Assembly (NCBI GenBank): GCA_964035575.1
Contig: OZ037860.1
Span: 1,078,689 to 1,142,688 of the forward strand
Reading direction: 5' to 3'
DNA: 64,000 nt
Source: Rhynchopus sp. YZ270_cl-10
Taxonomy: Eukaryota; Euglenozoa; Diplonemea; Diplonemida; Diplonemidae
In this document: in pieces, positions 47,001 through 57,600 of the stretch
How positions within the stretch are numbered: the first letter of the stretch is position 1
Layout: every line of letters begins with the position of its first letter
The notes under the pieces: model-generated
Seen by the model: only the letters and a program-made list of their open reading frames with translations
Databases searched by the model: none
Told to the model about the DNA's origin: nothing
Position numbers and translations under genes: made by a program

Positions 47001-48235
47001 GCGCAACGGCATCTCGAACAGAGACGTTTACGTTGCCAACATCAAGTGAAAGTTTTACATACTCTCTCTCTGGGACATCGAGTGAGACAGAATCCCTTAG
47101 TTACACTCTGTCTGGGACGCAAACGCTCAGGACGGAAACACTTAGCCTGCCTTCTGCGACAGTGTCTTACTCATCAACATTCACAGTCCCGACCAACACC
47201 GAAACTGGCAATACCCTCACGCCCACGATCACAGTCACAACTTCTGATACCTACACCGTTACGGAGACAACGTCTGCATCCATTTCCTATTCTGGGTCGT
47301 ATTCACAGTCGGAATCCGAATGCGAACGTCGCCTGCCACAGACAGTGTACCCCCCAGCGACAGGTGCTGGTGACACTATATTCCAAGAAATGTTTTCGTG
47401 GCGAGCGGAGGGGTGGTCATCGGAGAGCGGAGTGAAGAGCTTTGCGTGGCTTGGCGACTCGCAGGATGTGGTGATGCAGGTAGAGGGGACAAGCAGTTGG
47501 CATGGGTCGTATCCCTCAAGGGTCGTTCGCTTCAGGATGATGAAGAACAGCGCAGCTGAGGTTTACGCAACGTTGCAGCTTTCCAGCGCATACGATGTGA
47601 ATGCGGCGGGCAACATCACTGTCGGAGGTGCCAACAACTGGGCTGTCATCTGTTCAGAGAAGACCACGTCAACGATCCCATTCTCCCCAGGCACATGGTA
47701 TGACATCACCGTAGACCTGACGAACACAACAACACCTACTGTGTGGGTCAATAGTGCCCCTCTTCTCTTCTGCAAGGACACAGTCGGATGTATTCCGGAA
47801 GAGAGCACAACATTGACAGGGATGACGGTGTACTCGGGCTCTGGTGTTGTGCTGGTGGATTCCCTCCTTCTCTGCAAGTCTGGGAGGTGTGAGAAGAACA
47901 GCGCTGCGCACTGTGGAGGGTCTGCAGGGGTTTGCCGTGACTACATCTGCAGGAATGGGGTGCTGGACCATAAGTTGCTGTCGTGCAGCTTCAACGCAAC
48001 TGACACCACTTTTGAGGGTGAGTTCTTGGAGCGATGTGTCCAGGGCTACCGCGGCACAGACTGTGCGACGAAAATAGATTGTTACGAAGTGAAGCGCACC
48101 ATGGATTTTCCAAACCTGTTGTGCCACAAAAGAAATGAGTCCTACGTTAATGAGTACACACCCCCTGCAGTGTGCAATGCGTGTGTTGAAGGTACGTTGG
48201 GTCGATCCTGTTTCTTCCGAAGGTCGGCGCTTTAG
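41087..48235 (+). CDS. Mucin-like Thr/Ser-rich secreted protein, copy 2 (complete)
   Basis: 2,382 residues. The start MLLHLLYVTSVYSVD has a short hydrophobic core compatible with a signal peptide, and an in-frame stop lies 15 bp upstream, so this is the first possible Met unless an upstream exon exists. Ten 142-residue Thr/Ser/Leu/Pro repeats follow, then irregular TLPTxT sequence. The C-terminal domain of about 300 residues includes a beta-rich part (FSWRAEGWSSESGVKSFAWL and following) and Cys pairs such as CRDYICRNG and CNACVEGTLGRSC. No transmembrane segment is seen at the end. A secreted, O-glycosylated surface or matrix protein is the likely nature; the family is not recognised. It lies 371 bp upstream of the dynein gene in the same direction. 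Confidence 0.82.
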   Translation: MLLHLLYVTSVYSVDTATMTLTESLTVTLPTATDSTTMTLTMPSATVTNTRSFTFTMGTGTETITKSPSMTTTHTDTVTSSNTFTFSLPTATATESLTITTTPTETITQTLSPTVTNTATSSQTFSITLPTVTSTLSPTLTHTLSKTSTESLSETFSITLPTSTDSVTLTLPTSTASATLTFSLPSATSSLSRTFSFTLPTATVTTSLTDTFSLSPTATLTQTQTFTFTLPTATETHTVTLSPTESLTKTLSESVSKTDTLTLSETFSITLPTGTASATPTLSHTLTKTLTESLSETFSITLPTSTDSVTLTLPTSTASATLTFSLPSATSSLSRTFSFTLPTATVTTSLTDTFSLSPTASLTQTQTFTFTLPTATETHTVTLSPTESLTKTLSESVSKTDTLSLSETFSITLRTGTGSASPTLSHTLTKTLTESLSETFSITLPTSTDSVTLTLPTSTASATLTFSLPSATSSLSRTFSFTLPTATVTTSLTDTFSLSPTATLTQTQTFTFTLPTATETHTVTLSPTISITKTLSESVSKTDTLTLSETFSITLPTGTASATPTLSHTLTKTLTESLSETFSFTLPTSTDSVTLTLPTSTASATLTFSLPSATSSLSRTFTFTLPTATVTTSLTDTFSLSPTATLTQTQTFTFTLPTATETHTVTLSPTESLTKTLSESVSKTDTLSLSETFSITLPTGTGSATPTVSHTLTKTLTQSLSETFSITLPTSTDSVTLTLPTSTASATLTFSLPSATSSLSRTFSFTLPTATVTTSLTDTFSLSPTASLTQTQTFTFTLPTATETHTVTLSPTISITKTLSESVSKTDTLSLSETFSITLPTGTGSATPTLSHTLTKTLTESLSETLSFTLPTSTDSVTLTLPTSTASATLTFSLPSATSSLSRTFSFTLPTATVTTSLTDTFSLSPTATLTQTQTFTFTLPTATETHTVTLSPTESLTKTLSESVSKTDTLSLSETFSITLPTGTASATPTLSHTLTKTLTESLSETFSITLPTSTDSVTLTLPTSTASATLTFSLPSATSSLSRTFTFTLPTATVTTSLTDTFSLSPTATLTQTQTFTFTLPTATETHTVTLSPTESLTKTLSESVSKTDTLTLSETFSITLPTGTASATPTLSHTLTKTLTESLSETFSITLPTSTDSVTLTLPTSTASATLTFSLPSATSSLSRTFTFTLPTATVTTSLTDTFSLSPTATLTQTQTFTFTLPTATETHTVTLSPTESLTKTLSESVSKTDTLSLSETFSITLPTGTASATPTLSHTLTKTLTESLSETFSITLPTSTDSVTLTLPTSTASATLTFSLPSGTSSLSRTFTFTLPTATVTTSLTDTFSLSPTATLTQTQTFTFTLPTATETHTVTLSPTISITKTLSESVSKTDTLTLSETFSITLPTGTASATPTLSHTLTKTLSESLSETFSITLPTSTDSVTLTLPTSTASATLTFTLPTATSSLSHTFTFTLPTATVTTSLTDTFSLSPTATLTQTQTFTFTLPTATETHTVTLSPTESLTNTESVSETISVSPTESFTYSLTLPTATATATSTISLSPTYSLTESLSQTFSYTLPSLTGSVTLTLPTSTATDTLTLTLPTMTNSLTRTFTFTLPTLTSTYTLSVTESLSQTFSMTLPTVTASDTHTLSHSLTLTYSLTLPSATESDTVSMTLPTETSSFTFSLSLTLPTSTVSATFSDTVSLTLPTMSMTLTPTVSLTYTLPTLTTTSTVTLTLPTATVTHTLTLTFTLPTATESATETLSVSLSLPSATLSSSLTWSRSISLTLPTSTASDTLTLPTATSTISVTLSLPTATATFTLPTGTESATVSLTLPTATATYTLPTGTASATETFTLPTVSSTFTWTVSLTLPTATMSTTETLSLPTGTATETLTLPTATMSSTETLTLPTATESATLTLPTSTATSTETMTLPTLTASWTVTLPTMTSSHTYTLTLPTQTVTTTLELPSATASRTETFTLPTSSESFTYSLSGTSSETESLSYTLSGTQTLRTETLSLPSATVSYSSTFTVPTNTETGNTLTPTITVTTSDTYTVTETTSASISYSGSYSQSESECERRLPQTVYPPATGAGDTIFQEMFSWRAEGWSSESGVKSFAWLGDSQDVVMQVEGTSSWHGSYPSRVVRFRMMKNSAAEVYATLQLSSAYDVNAAGNITVGGANNWAVICSEKTTSTIPFSPGTWYDITVDLTNTTTPTVWVNSAPLLFCKDTVGCIPEESTTLTGMTVYSGSGVVLVDSLLLCKSGRCEKNSAAHCGGSAGVCRDYICRNGVLDHKLLSCSFNATDTTFEGEFLERCVQGYRGTDCATKIDCYEVKRTMDFPNLLCHKRNESYVNEYTPPAVCNACVEGTLGRSCFFRRSAL

Positions 48236-48308
48236 TTCCTCCACGAGCGATCTTTATGTATCCAGGTCGAAAAGAAAAGCACTTCTAGGTGCCTTGCTGC
48301 TTCATTCA
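41270..48308 (+). repeat. Large duplication, copy 2
   Basis: Matches 1-6187, with 852 extra bp (two 426-bp units) in the repeat part. Its right border is the point where copy 1 meets Polinton A. The left border cannot be placed because copy 1 runs off the window. Confidence 0.93.
41540..45800 (+). repeat. Ten tandem 426-bp units inside the mucin-like gene (copy 2)
   Basis: Units start near 41540, 41966, 42392, 42818, 43244, 43670, 44096, 44522, 44948 and 45374. The unit near 43670 has a distinctive change (SETLSFTLPTSTD) absent from copy 1, consistent with the two extra units lying in the middle of the array. Confidence 0.93.
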
Positions 48309-48606
48309 AGTACTTTGTTCTGATGTGTTTGGGTAGCAAACCATTTACACGCGTATCTACCTTTTCCGTTGGAATTTTCTTTTATTAGTTCAGTTTCACT
48401 TTTCTGTTCTGCTACGTTCCTATTCTGCATCGAATTCAACTGTTTCTCAAGCAAAAAAGGGTTGAACCCTCCCCCTCCTTTTATGCCACATCCCCCACTC
48501 TACCCCACCACCAACACCCCCACCCATTTCCCATCTAACCTCCTACCGACAGGGGTGCTGTTGCACCCTCCCCCTTCCCCATCCTCTCCCTCAATCTAAA
48601 GTCACA
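48309..48606 (+). promoter_or_regulatory. 5' region of the dynein gene
   Basis: No gene here. The last 150 bp are strongly C/T-rich (CCCTCCCCCTCCTTTTATG, then CACCACCAACACCCCC) and include a small hairpin GGGTGC-TGTT-GCACCC near 48550. The ATG at 48607 follows TAAAGTCACA. Confidence 0.5.
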
Positions 48607-51600
48607 ATGGAAGGCTCAAGAGAGGTCATGACACCACAGCCGCCGACAGCTCCAGGCAAGGAGACGAGCCGGAGGATACAGTCCCCATTAGAGCTAGCGG
48701 AGCAGCAGATGATGCGGAGCAATGGCAAGCAGAGCGAAGCACCCGTTGGAGACCAGCTCATGTCACGCCTTTACTCAGGCCCGCGCAAGGAGAAGAAAGC
48801 AGTGACCGAGCCAGTGGTGACAAACAAGCCCGACCACGTGACCACCATCGTCACTACCTCTGCACCCCCAACACAGCCAAAACCGCCTGGCCTCAAAACA
48901 ACGAACAGTTTCAGAAGAAAGCACGAGGTCGCAGCACCCCTCTGCGCAAAGCCCAATGCAGAGGTGCACAACTTCTCCAGAACCTCCGCCGAAGTTGTTT
49001 CCGAGCTTCCGGCCGACGCCCCCATCCAGACTTTAGCCTCCCTCACGCTTTCTGGAGGGCTGGGAGCAAAGTTCATCTATCTCGTGCAAAGGGAACGTGG
49101 TCCAACAGATTCGTACAACCCTTATGACCTGAAGGTGGTGAAGCACAGCGATATGGGGTCGGACAGAACCGCTTACTTGACGCTTTCTTCTGCGGGTGTG
49201 ACGAGCTATGCGAATGATGAGGGCGACTTCATTTCTTTAGAGCGGTGGATGGACGAGTGCAAGATCTTTAACCAGGTGGTTGAGATTCCGTTTTTTGCGA
49301 AATACCGCAAGTGGAAGACGTTCTTCTTTTGGTGGAAGTACGTCAGGAAGACGCTCATTGCCGGCTGCAAGCAGCACCTGCTGGAGAACCTATTCCTCCT
49401 GAACAAGGACCTGTCTGAGCCGCTCATTGCAATCCGCAAGACTTCTTTCGCCATTGGCAGCATTGGCCTCTACGACGAAAGCGGTGAGACCCTCAGCCTC
49501 CCTGAGTACGAGAAGCGACAGCAGGACCGCCGTGCGCAGGCGTCGCAGCACCTGCGCGAGATCACATCGAACATCAAAGGCATCCTCACACACGCCTGCC
49601 AGTCCTGCATGAAGAGCTCCACACCCGCCACTGTGCACGACTTGCTTGACAACGGTGCGGAGAACCCCGCCGACGAATCCACCAAAAGTAACACAACAGC
49701 GAACACCCCCGCAAGGCAGACCTACATCGAGCAGAGCCAGCGCCGTGCTGTGTGCAGACGCCTCACCGCCTTCATCCGCCTCTGCGACTACATTGTGTGC
49801 GACTCCCTTGTCGGCCTTGCAGAGAGTTCCGTGGAGCTCCTGTCGCAGGTTGTGCAGTACCCCCGCATCGTCGAGGTGGCGCCCGAAGAGGAGGTGTGCG
49901 ACAGTCCACCAGAGGTCGAGGCAAAGCCTGTCAACCCTGCAGGGTCTGCAGGCCAGGCCTTCTCCACAGAGACCAAGGAGGAGGAAGCGGACGCAACACC
50001 CGCACTCGGCACGCTCTACACAATAGACATCTCATACGAGTCGCAGGCAACGATCGAGGTGTTGCCTTCACTCAACGAGTTCGTTGCTGCATCAGAGAAT
50101 GTGATCAAAGGCTTCTTAGACACCATCAGCGAGATCCCACGATACATCAAGTCTGCCGACTTCAAGAAATACACAAGCAACGCAGGTGCCGACCAAGGCT
50201 CCGACGAAGTCGGGAACGGGCCCGACACATGCAAGATGGTGGAACGATGCGCCTCCTATCAGTCCAACGCTGCGCTTATCCAAAAGTCGCACAAACTCGC
50301 CTTCGACGAAGTGTCGAAGTACGCAGACAGCTTCAGCCCCTTCATCTCTCTCTACGACGAGAACAGCGCCCTCGACAGAAACGTTGTCAAGGAAGCTGAC
50401 GAGGGTCTCGACTGGTTCAGGGATGAGATACAACGCTACCGGCACCAATCCGAGGAGATTGACAAGATCCCCATTCTCTCGCCTATCACCATCTTCCAGG
50501 TCAAGACTGACAAACTCAAGGCCGTCCTTGAGCCTTCACCGAAGACCTGCCTCAAAACGCTTCAGGACCTTCTGCCCGAAATTGCTCGCGAAAAGAACAC
50601 AATTCTCTTTGCTGAGCTTGCAAAGGCGAATGAGATCCTCTCGTACTCCCCGACAACTGTTGAGGAGTTTGTTACCTTTGATGGCTTCCACACACGCACG
50701 CTTGAGACCATTGACGTCTTCCGCACACGCTATGATTACATCAAAGACCTGTATGTGGAGATGGACGTTGGGGAGCCGAGGATTGAGTATTCGAAGCAGG
50801 ACAATCTTGCGTTCTATGAGGGCACGAGACCGGAGTTCGACAAATTGCAACAGCTTGTTGTCCAAGCGGAAGAAGGCAAGGATGCACTCAAACGCGACTT
50901 CAGCGAAAAGGTTGACAGTGAGATTCTTGGTCTTGCAGACATTGTAGAAGAAGTTGCCAAACGCGCAGCCGACCCGATGACGGAAGATGAGAACGAAGAC
51001 ATGGACAAGGTCATTGCGTACGTCACTACGCTCATGACTGAAATCGAGGTCATCAAAAACAGGGAAAAGGATCTTATGGCGTTCCAAGAGGGCTTCCAGA
51101 TGTCTGAAGCAAACCCCATCCCTGCCATTGCCGACACCTATAGAGACATATCCGATAAGCTGAAGCTGTGGACATCTCTCAAAGAATGGCAGATCATCAC
51201 CGCAGACTGGAAGGAAACAACCTTCGCCGACCTGGACGCGCCGTTGCTTGAGGCAGAGGTGGCACGCTACGACAAGATTGTAAAGCAGGTGGACCGTTCG
51301 CTGAAGGGATCGCCTGTTGTCCCGACGCTGCGGTCGTTGGTAGAGGCGTTCCGTTTGACTGTTCCTGTGATCACCTGCTTGAAGAACCCTGATCTCAAGG
51401 ACCACCATTGGAAGCAGCTTGACGACATCGTTGGCCAGGAGCTTTCGAAAGACCCAGCGTCGTGGACCTTGGGTGTGCTGATCGACCTCAACGCAATGGT
51501 GCTGCGTGACGAAATATCCGCAGTGTCGTACCAAGCCACACAGGAGCAGCAGCTCAATGAAATGCTCAACGGTGTGATCCAAACGTGGGTAGGAGTAGAG

Positions 51601-54600
51601 TTTGCTGTGAACCCACACAAGGACCAAAAGGACGCATATGTCTTGGGTCAAATTGACGACGTGGTCGAACAGATGGATGAGTCCATGGTGGTCATCTCAA
51701 CGATTGCAACAAACCGCTACTGCAGTGGTGTGCTAAGGCAGCGTGTCGACCGATGGGAGACGGATATGCGTTACATGCAGGAGTGTCTCGACAAATGGCT
51801 TGAGCTGCAGCGTAAATGGATGTATCTCGAATCGATTTTTTCGAACGTTGAACTGCAACGTCAATGGGCAGACGATGCGCGCAACTTCCTGAGTGTTGAC
51901 AAGCTCTTCAGAGATCTGATGAAGCGCAGCCACGAAAACCCCAACGTGAAGACAACACTTTTGGGGAACAATTGCACCCTTCTCGCCCAGTTCAAAAAGG
52001 ACACAGAGTGCCTGGAGCGCATTGAGAAGCGTCTGGAGGAGAAGCTAGAGCTGAAGCGCCGCCTCTTCCCTCGTTTCTACTTCCTCTCGAATGATGACCT
52101 GCTGGACATCCTTGCGCAGATCAAAAACCCTGAGAAGATCGCACCGCATACGCTCAAGATGTTTGATGGCGTAAAGCACTTCACTATCACAGACTCTGCC
52201 GACTTGACGCACATGAACTCGGTTGAGGGCGAGAAGATTTCTGTATCGAAGCCTGTCAAGGCACGAGGCCCTGTGGAGAAGTGGCTCCTGGAAGCTGAGT
52301 CTGTCATGATCAGCACGTTGCGCAAGCTTGCGAAGACAGCTGTGGACGACTACGAGGCACGGCCACGGAACGACTGGATCTTCGAACACCCTGTGCAACT
52401 TGTGCTCACTGTGTCGATGGTGTTCTGGCAGAAGAAGGCCACAGAGGCGTTGATGTCGGTGGACTCTGCTGAGGCGCTGCAGACCTTCAAGACACTGAGC
52501 TACTCACAACTGCGTGACCTGGCGAAGCTGACCTCACGCAACCTGGACAAGGTGTCGCGTCGTATGCTTGCGACCCTCATCCTCCTTGATGTCCACGGAC
52601 GTGACCTCGTCAACGACATGGTTCGCGACGGCGTCTCCAAAGTAGGCGACTTCGGGTGGACGAAGCAGCTGCGTTGCTACTGGGACCTCGACTCGGAAGG
52701 TGCAGGGGACCTCTTCATCAGACAGAACAACTCTGAGTTCACCTACGGCTATGAGTACCTCGGTGCGCAGGGGCGACTGGTCATCACACCCCTGACGGAC
52801 CGCATCTTCATGACCATCACAGGGGCGTTGCATCTGTGTCTTGGTGCGTCTCCATCTGGCCCGGCTGGGACCGGGAAGACAGAGTCCGTGAAGGATCTGG
52901 CCAAGGGGCTGGGCCGTCTCTGCATTGTGTACAACTGTTCGGACGGTGTGACGTACAAGATGATGGAGAAGTTCTTCTCCGGGCTGTGCCAGACAGGTGC
53001 GTGGTGTTGTTTGGATGAATTTAACCGCATCAACATCGAAGTGTTGTCTGTGGTCGCACAGCAGTTGATGGAGGTGCGCGAGGCTCTTGTAAAGCAGAAG
53101 GAGGATATGTCGATCAGGTCCTTCACATTTCAGGGCACACCGAATGTGGAGTTGAAGCCAACCTTCGGTTGCTTCATCACAATGAACCCAGGCTACGCAG
53201 GGAGGACAGAGCTTCCCGACAACCTCAAAGCGCTCTTCAGACCTGTGGCAGCGATGACGCCTGACTTCCGTATGATTGCAGAGGTGATCTTCTACTCTGA
53301 AGGGTTTGGCAACGCAGAGAACCTTTCCCTCAAGATCACGCAGTTGTACAAGCTGTCGTCAGAACAGCTCTCCCCACAACACCACTACGACTTCGGGATG
53401 CGTGCGCTGAAGTCGATCCTGGTGATGGCGGGCGACTTGAAGAGAAGCCAGCCCGACACCGACGAGGACCTGACGCTGATTATTGCCTGCAACGACGCAA
53501 ACATCCCGAAGTTTGTTGCCGACGATATTCCGCTGTTCAGGGGCATTATGTCTGATCTGTTCCCTGGGGTCGAGATCCCTAGCAGAGAGTACGATGAGCT
53601 GGTCCCTGCCATCCATGCAGACATGGACTCGAAGACACTGATGAAGGTGCCCACGTATGTGACGAAGGTGTTGCAGTTCTACGAGACGCTTATTGTCCGC
53701 CATGGCGTTATGCTTGTCGGGGCTGCAGGGGGAGGCAAGACCGAGGCACGCAACATCCTCGCAAACTCAATGCTGTCACTCCATGGGGCAGGGTCCTCCA
53801 ACCAACAGGCACAGCCCGTCAACCAGCACGTCATGAACCCAAAGAGTATTGCCATGGGAGAGCTGTACGGCTCTGTCGACCCGAACACAAATGAGTGGCA
53901 AGACGGCATCCTTCCAATCATTGTCAAACAAAATCGTACCGACGCAGATGCAGGCTCAAAAGAACACGAATGGATAATCTTCGATGGCCCAGTGGACACA
54001 CTCTGGGTTGAGTCGATGAACTCTGTCCTGGACGACTCAAAGCTGCTGTGTCTTGACAACGGTGTCAGAATGAAGCTTCCCGACACAGTGCACATGCTGT
54101 TCGAGGTGGCTGATTTGGCTGTTGCCTCTCCTGCGACAGTGTCGCGCTGTGGAATGGTGTATATGGACGAATTGCAGTTGGGTTGGGAACCTGCGATTTA
54201 CCACTGGGTGCATAAGACGATGACGAAGAGTTTGGGGAAGAGAGGTTGTGAGTACCTTATCCAGCTCTGTGTGAAGAAACTGGAGCTTGGGTTGAAGTGG
54301 CTGAACAGCACAAGCGGGCAACTCATCCAGAACTGCAACATCCAAACTGTGCAGTCGTGCTGCGACCTGTTCCAGGCACTCTGCTACCGCCACAACGTGG
54401 AGTTCCCGACAGAAGACGCCTCCATTGAGGTCGATGCTGAGGACCCAACGACACCCATGCGCAACGAATTGATCCACGTCATCTTCTCTTTTGCCTTCGT
54501 CTGGTCCGTTGGCGGCAACATCGACTCAGACCACCAAGAACAATTCGACCAGGCTGTGCGCCCCATGCTTGATGAGATTGCACCCTTCTCCGGGCCTAAC

Positions 54601-57600
54601 TCTGTCTACGACTGCCAGATTGACTTCAAATCTAAGAAGTTCATTTCATGGTCGCAGTCTGTCCCCGACTTCATCTATGACCCGAACATGCCCTACTTTG
54701 AGATCCTGGTTCCTACCGTTGACACTGTGCGGTATTCATACCTCTTACGCACATTGCTGTGTGTCAACAAACCGGTGCTGTTCTCAGGACACACTGGGAC
54801 TGGGAAGTCTGCGATCGTCCAGACAACGTTGTGCAAATGCCGCACGGAGCTGGGCCTGGCGGACGTCACGATTCAGTTCTCTGCAAAGACATCGTCGCCA
54901 CGTACACAGGACATGATCGAGAGCAAGCTGAAGGCGAAGAAGAAGAACATCCTCGGTGGGCCGCTTGTTGACGGCGAACAGCAGAACGTTGCACTCTTCG
55001 TGGACGACCTCAACATGCCAGCGTTGGAGCAGTTCGGTGCCTCCCCCCCAGTCGAGCTCGTCAGACAGATGATGGGCAACGGTGGCTTCTTTGACCGCAA
55101 GCAGCTCTTCTTCAAGCATGTGCAGGATGTGGTTGTCATCGCTGCCTGTGGTCCCCCCGAAGGTGGCCGTTCTGCCGTGACACAGCGCTTGACGCGTATC
55201 TTCCACCTGCTGCAGATCCCTCATCTTTCGGAGGATTCGATGAAGAAGATCTTCTCTGCCATTTTGAACGGCTTCTTCTCGTCGCTCAACTTCTCGAAGG
55301 ATGTGAAGGCATTGGTGCAGGCCATGGTGTGGGGTGCGGTGGAGCTCTTCCAAGGCATCCGCGAGCACCTCCGCCCACGCCCTGTCACGGCACACTACAC
55401 CTTCAATCTGCGCGATCTCTCGAAGGTGTGCCAGGGCCTCATGCAGGTGACACCGCGTACGTGCAACACAACGTCCGCCCTTGCACGTTTATGGGTGCAC
55501 GAGAACCAGCGCTGCCTCCACGACCGTCTCATTGACGCAAGCGACAGACGTGCCTTCACGGAAGATCTCCTCATGCCGATCTTGGTGCAGCACTTCCCTG
55601 GCAACTGGGACCACAACGAGCTCTTTGGGGACAGACCGATTGTATGGGGTGACTTCCTCGTGATGGGGATGTCGGAGGAGGACCGCAAGTACGAGGAAGT
55701 ACCGGACATCAGCCGCCTTCCTGTGCTCTTCGAGAACTATCTTGATGAGTACAACATTGCGACGAACAAGAATCTCAGCCTTGTCTTCTTCGGTGACCAC
55801 TGCCTGCACCTCTCACGCATCGTGCGGATAGTGCGGCAGCCACGAGGGAATGCACTCCTTGTCGGTGTCGGGGGGTCGGGCAAGCAGACCCTCACCCGCC
55901 TTGCAGCGTCGATTGTTGAGTTCCAGCTCTTCCAGATCGAGGTGGACGCAAAGTACTCGATTGACCGGTTCCACGAAGACCTTCTCGGACTCTACGAGAT
56001 TGCTGGTGTAGAGGGGAAGGCTGTGGTGTTCCTCCTGAACGACTCGCAGCTGGTGAACGAAGGCATGACGGAGGACATCAACAACCTTCTTAACTCAGGA
56101 GAGGTGCCTGCCCTCTTCTCGCCAGAGGAGAAGGACAAGAAGATCAACGTGTGCACGCAGGCGGCACAGGACGCTGGCCGCGTGGGCGGCAGGGACGAGG
56201 TCTTTGCGTTCTTCATCTCACGTGTCCGTGACAACCTCAGATGTGTGCTGTGCATGAGCCCTGTTGGGGATGCGTTCCGCACACGGTGCAGAAACTTCCC
56301 GTCCCTGACGAACTGCTGCAGTATTGACTGGTTCGACAACTGGCCGACGGAGGCTCTGTACCAGGTCGCGCAGCGCCAGCTTGCGGAGTGCGACTACGGC
56401 GACACAGAGGCAGCTGAGACAATGCGGAAGTCGCTCCCCGACATGTGCGTGCAGATCCACCAGTCTGTCTCGAACATCTCGCAGCGCTTCTTCACCGAGA
56501 TCAACCGCCACTACTACGTAACACCGACATCGTATCTTGAGTTCATTTCGGTGTACCTAACGTTGCTCGATGACAAGAAGAAGGAGCTCTCAGAGCAGCT
56601 CCACAAGGTCACAAACGGTCGCACGAAGATGAACGAGACGACCACTTTCATCAGCAAGATGCAGAAGGAGATTACAGAAATGAAGCCGGTTCTCGAGACG
56701 AAAAGCGTCGAAAACGCTGAAATGATGGCAATGATCGAGACACGGAAGGAGAAGGCTGCTCAGGTTCGTATCACCGTCGCTGCACAAGAGGCAGACGCAA
56801 GCGAGAAGGCTGGGAAGGCAACCGAGATCCAAGAGTCTGCGCAACGTGATCTGGACCAGGCCACACCCGCACTCAACGATGCGGTCAAGGCGCTCGAGCT
56901 CATTGACAAGAAGGACATCAACGAGATGAAGGCTTACCCTGCACCACCTGCTGCAGTTGAGAAGACTATGCACGCTGTCATGATCCTGCTCAAGAAACAC
57001 AAATTTGACTGGAAGCTTGCCAAGGACGTGATGTCTGACTCCAACTTCATCCAATCCCTGAAGACCTACGACCGTGATACGATTGACGAGCCTACCATCA
57101 AAAAGCTTTCGAAGTTTGTTGTGGACGACCCGGACTTCACCCCTGACAAGATTGGGAGCCAGGGCTCTGCTGCGTGCAAGAGTCTTTGCATGTGGTGCCG
57201 TGCACTGCACATCTACTACCACGTTGCGAAGGAGGTGGCACCCAAGAAGGTCAAGCTGGCAGCTGCGCAGGAGGAGCTGGAGGAGGTGAACCAACGTCTC
57301 TCCGAAGCACAGTCCGCACTGCACGCTGTCGAGGAGGAGATGAACTCGCTGCAGGCGCAGTTCGATGAGTCCGTGCGCAACAAAGAGGAGCTTGAGTTCA
57401 AGCTTGAGCAGGCACAACGCCACCTCTCCACAGCGTCCGTCCTGACCGAGTCCCTGGGTGCAGAGGTGGTGCGGTGGGAGAACATGATCACGCAGTTTGC
57501 CGAGGACATGATCTCGCTTCCCGCGAATGTGTTCCTCGCCTCTGCGAGCATCGCCTACTTCGGTGCCTTCACACCCGTCTTCAGAGAGGAGCTTGTGACG

